Origin: Gemmatimonadales bacterium
Lineage (GTDB): Bacteria > Gemmatimonadota > Gemmatimonadetes > Palauibacterales > Palauibacteraceae
NCBI GenBank assembly: GCA_009840115.1
Contig: VXOJ01000025.1
Location: 1 to 35,602, forward strand
Direction of reading: 5' to 3'
Length of the DNA stretch: 35,602 bases
Positions 33,757 through 35,602 of this stretch are shown here, piece by piece. Below the pieces are notes generated by a model. That model was not told where the DNA came from. It did no database searches and was given only the letters and a program-made list of their open reading frames with translations. Position numbers and translations under genes: made by a program. How positions within the stretch are numbered: the first letter of the stretch is position 1; the number at the start of each line of letters is the position of its first letter.

Positions 33757-35602
33757 TTAGCGGGCGGCGCCCGGCGGTGCCGCGTCGAGGGTGAGGGCGA
33801 CGCGGAAGCCTGTCCCGCCGCCGACCTGGGGGTGGGCGTGGCGCTCTTCGGCGGTGGCCAGAATGCTGCCGCCGCTGCGCCACGCCGCGCGCACGGTCCA
33901 GCGGAAGTAGCTGAAGGCGCCGCCCCGCCAGGTGGGGCGCAGGCAACGGCCCTCGCTCCAGTGGCGGGACGCTTCGCGGACGGGTGAGCCGTCGGTGGGC
34001 ACCTCGTCGTAGGTGGCCATCCAGCAGTCGGCCGCGAGTTCGGACACGTTGCCGAGCATGTCGTGCAGGCCCCACGGGTTCGGCGGCAGCGATCCCGTGG
34101 GTGCGGTGGACCCCACCTCCCACTCGAGCCCGCACTCGTCGCATACCGCGTGTCCGCTCCCGATCTCGTCTCCCCACCAGCGGGCGGTCGTCGTCCCGGC
34201 GCGGGCGGCGTATTCCCACTCGGCGCTGCTCGGCAGCCGGTACGGGCGGCCGGTCTCCTCCGCCAGCCAGGCGAGGTACATCTCCGCGTCGAGATAGGAG
34301 ACGTGGACCACGGGACGGTCGCCCCGCCCCCACCCCCTGTCCTCGGGCCGGTAGTCGCATCCCCCCGCCGCCACGCAGCGGTCCCACTCGTCGAACGTCA
34401 CCTCGTACTTGCCGATGGCGAACCGGTGCTCGAACTCGATCCGCACGCGGGGACGCTCCCGCTCCCGGCTGAACTCCGGCCGGTCCGGCTCCCGGTCGAG
34501 CCCCAGGCGCCGGTCCTCGCCCTCGGCCCGCCCCATCACGAACCCGCCCGGCGGCAGTTCCACCATGACCGGACAGAGATCGCAGTCGCTGAACTCGCGC
34601 AGACCCGCCGGGTTGGGCTCCGGGGGACGGCGGGGCGGGGCCAACGCCGCGGCGGAGGACGATTGTGTGGATCCGCCGCGCAGTACCGACCCGATCCGAG
34701 GGGGCGGGCTCCCCCCGGCGAGCCCGCGGCCATCGCGCGCGCCCGATCCGCCGGCCGCCGCGTTCGTCCCGATTTCATACAGCGACACTCGGATCTCCCC
34801 CGTCTCCATTACCGGCCGCACCGCGACCAGCCGCGAAGACGACACGAATCCGACGGGAATGGCGGCGATGTCGAGCGTCCCCAGGTATCCGCCCCCGGCT
34901 CCGACCACATCGATGACCTCGGGGAGGAGACCGCGCGTCCGCCGCGACACCCACAGCCCGCCGGCCGGATCGGGCATGAAGCCGACGATGGGAGACAGCA
35001 CCTCCTCGTATCCGGTGGCGTCGACCACTTCCCCGGCCGTCACCCCGCACTGCCGCATGAGGCTCCCGTACGGGCCCGGGCCGAACGAGAGCGACGCCAT
35101 CGCCATCTCCCGCGTGACCGGGATTGCCGGGGCCGCCGCCCGCCGCACGCTGGCGAAGACCTCTCCGCGCGCGTAGCCGTCGATCCGGAACCCGTCCCCG
35201 TTCACGAACCAGAGCGTGTCGCCGCGGCTCGCCCACACCGCGTCCGGCGCGAACACCTTCGGAGCGGGCATGGAGGCGCACGGCAGTTCCATCAGCGACA
35301 GTTCCCGCCGCACCACGTGGACCGGCTCCGCTCCGCCCGGCGTGTGAACCGCCAGCGTCTGGTCCATCGACATGTCCGCCGTGGCCGAACCCACGGTCGC
35401 GAACCAGTCCGCCGCCTCGCCCTCGCCGACCGCGAACCCGGGTCCCCAGTAGTTCGCGGGGAGCCGCTCCTCGCCCGCGAACCCTCCGTCGCGGGACCAG
35501 CGGCTGAGCACCCCCCGCCTCGCATCCAGCGCCACGAGCGTCCCCTCCGGCGTGAGCGCCAGCGCGGACACGCCCCGAAACTCGCCCGGACCCTCTCCCG
35601 CC
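33757..35602 (-). CDS. Beta-propeller fused to formylglycine-generating-enzyme-like (SUMF1) domain, 5' end off the right edge
   Basis: The frame is open through the window end, where it reads 'GEGPGEFRG', typical of six-bladed 6-bladed/NHL-like propellers, so the gene starts outside; the in-frame GTG at 35571 is unlikely to be the start. About 300 residues of repeated propeller-like strands ('LALTPEGTLVALDARRG') are followed by a Gly/Ser/Pro-rich linker and a SUMF1 domain ('CPVMVELPPGGFVMG', 'VTFDEWDRCVAAGGC', 'RLPSSAEWEYAARAG', 'WGLHDMLGNVSELAADCW', 'GTGFRVAL'). True formylglycine-generating enzymes have two cysteines in 'SYCxRYRxAAR...GFRC'; here the region reads 'SYFRWTVRAAW' and 'GFRVAL', so the copper-oxidase activity is probably absent. 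It is more likely a binding or structural FGE-like protein. Location is probably envelope, but the N-terminus is not visible. Confidence 0.82.
   Translation of the reverse strand, partial: AGEGPGEFRGVSALALTPEGTLVALDARRGVLSRWSRDGGFAGEERLPANYWGPGFAVGEGEAADWFATVGSATADMSMDQTLAVHTPGGAEPVHVVRRELSLMELPCASMPAPKVFAPDAVWASRGDTLWFVNGDGFRIDGYARGEVFASVRRAAAPAIPVTREMAMASLSFGPGPYGSLMRQCGVTAGEVVDATGYEEVLSPIVGFMPDPAGGLWVSRRTRGLLPEVIDVVGAGGGYLGTLDIAAIPVGFVSSSRLVAVRPVMETGEIRVSLYEIGTNAAAGGSGARDGRGLAGGSPPPRIGSVLRGGSTQSSSAAALAPPRRPPEPNPAGLREFSDCDLCPVMVELPPGGFVMGRAEGEDRRLGLDREPDRPEFSRERERPRVRIEFEHRFAIGKYEVTFDEWDRCVAAGGCDYRPEDRGWGRGDRPVVHVSYLDAEMYLAWLAEETGRPYRLPSSAEWEYAARAGTTTARWWGDEIGSGHAVCDECGLEWEVGSTAPTGSLPPNPWGLHDMLGNVSELAADCWMATYDEVPTDGSPVREASRHWSEGRCLRPTWRGGAFSYFRWTVRAAWRSGGSILATAEERHAHPQVGGGTGFRVALTLDAAPPGAAR

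Noticed and set aside
33757..35602. A genuine formylglycine-generating enzyme activating sulfatases
   Set aside because: Both catalytic cysteine positions are occupied by other residues and no sulfatase gene is present.
1..35602. tRNA, rRNA, CRISPR, transposase, integrase or phage genes
   Set aside because: None was seen; the genes tile the window almost completely and no cloverleaf, regular spacer array or recombinase motif was found.

Overview
The window is GC-rich, densely coding DNA from a Gram-negative bacterium: it encodes an outer-membrane efflux lipoprotein, an RND pump and a membrane-fusion protein. No rRNA, tRNA, CRISPR array, insertion sequence or phage gene was seen, and no gap between genes exceeds about 200 bases. 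Two things suggest a sponge-associated bacterium, perhaps Gemmatimonadota. The centre carries an swf-type cluster, which I recall being described from sponge symbionts. The right end has a 'GPGEFRG' beta-propeller motif, which I associate with Gemmatimonadota. The phylum is a guess.

Left flank (1-3.6 kb): the 5' part of a fused four-cluster ferredoxin/NrfD membrane subunit (minus, runs off the left edge), a 2-keto-4-pentenoate hydratase-family gene (minus) and a divergent aldehyde dehydrogenase (plus).

Centre (3.6-16.5 kb), the swf locus: swfA is a single-module, fully reducing type I PKS/FAS (KS-AT-DH-degenerate MT-ER-KR-ACP). swfB encodes a thioester reductase fused to a PAPS-dependent sulfotransferase and overlaps the end of swfA. 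swfC encodes a B12-binding radical SAM protein. A plus-strand SDR gene of the dihydroflavonol-reductase type lies between swfA and swfC. A 91-residue helical protein of unknown function precedes swfC. The predicted chemistry is iterative synthesis of a saturated chain, reductive release to aldehyde or alcohol, then O-sulfation, giving an alkyl-sulfate type lipid.

Centre-right (16.5-28 kb), one long minus-strand operon read right to left: TetR regulator, outer-membrane factor, membrane-fusion protein, RND pump, cysD, cysNC, and an NCS2-fold permease with an unusual C-terminal domain. Most junctions overlap (GTGA, ATGA, CTGA, TGATG, TGATG). cysD appears to start at CTG. The operon points into orf91 and swfC. 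It would make PAPS, the donor SwfB needs, and could supply an exporter. The TetR gene has a good promoter overlapped by a perfect palindrome. My main inference is that the whole block is a make-sulfate-export unit: PKS, reductase/sulfotransferase, radical SAM tailoring, PAPS supply, anion or solute uptake and tripartite efflux.

Right flank (28-35.6 kb): a secreted gamma-glutamyltransferase-like enzyme (plus), a form II CO-dehydrogenase-like molybdenum hydroxylase operon (small, large, medium subunits, minus), and the 3' part of a gene encoding a beta-propeller fused to a formylglycine-generating-enzyme-like domain that lacks the catalytic cysteines (minus, runs off the right edge).
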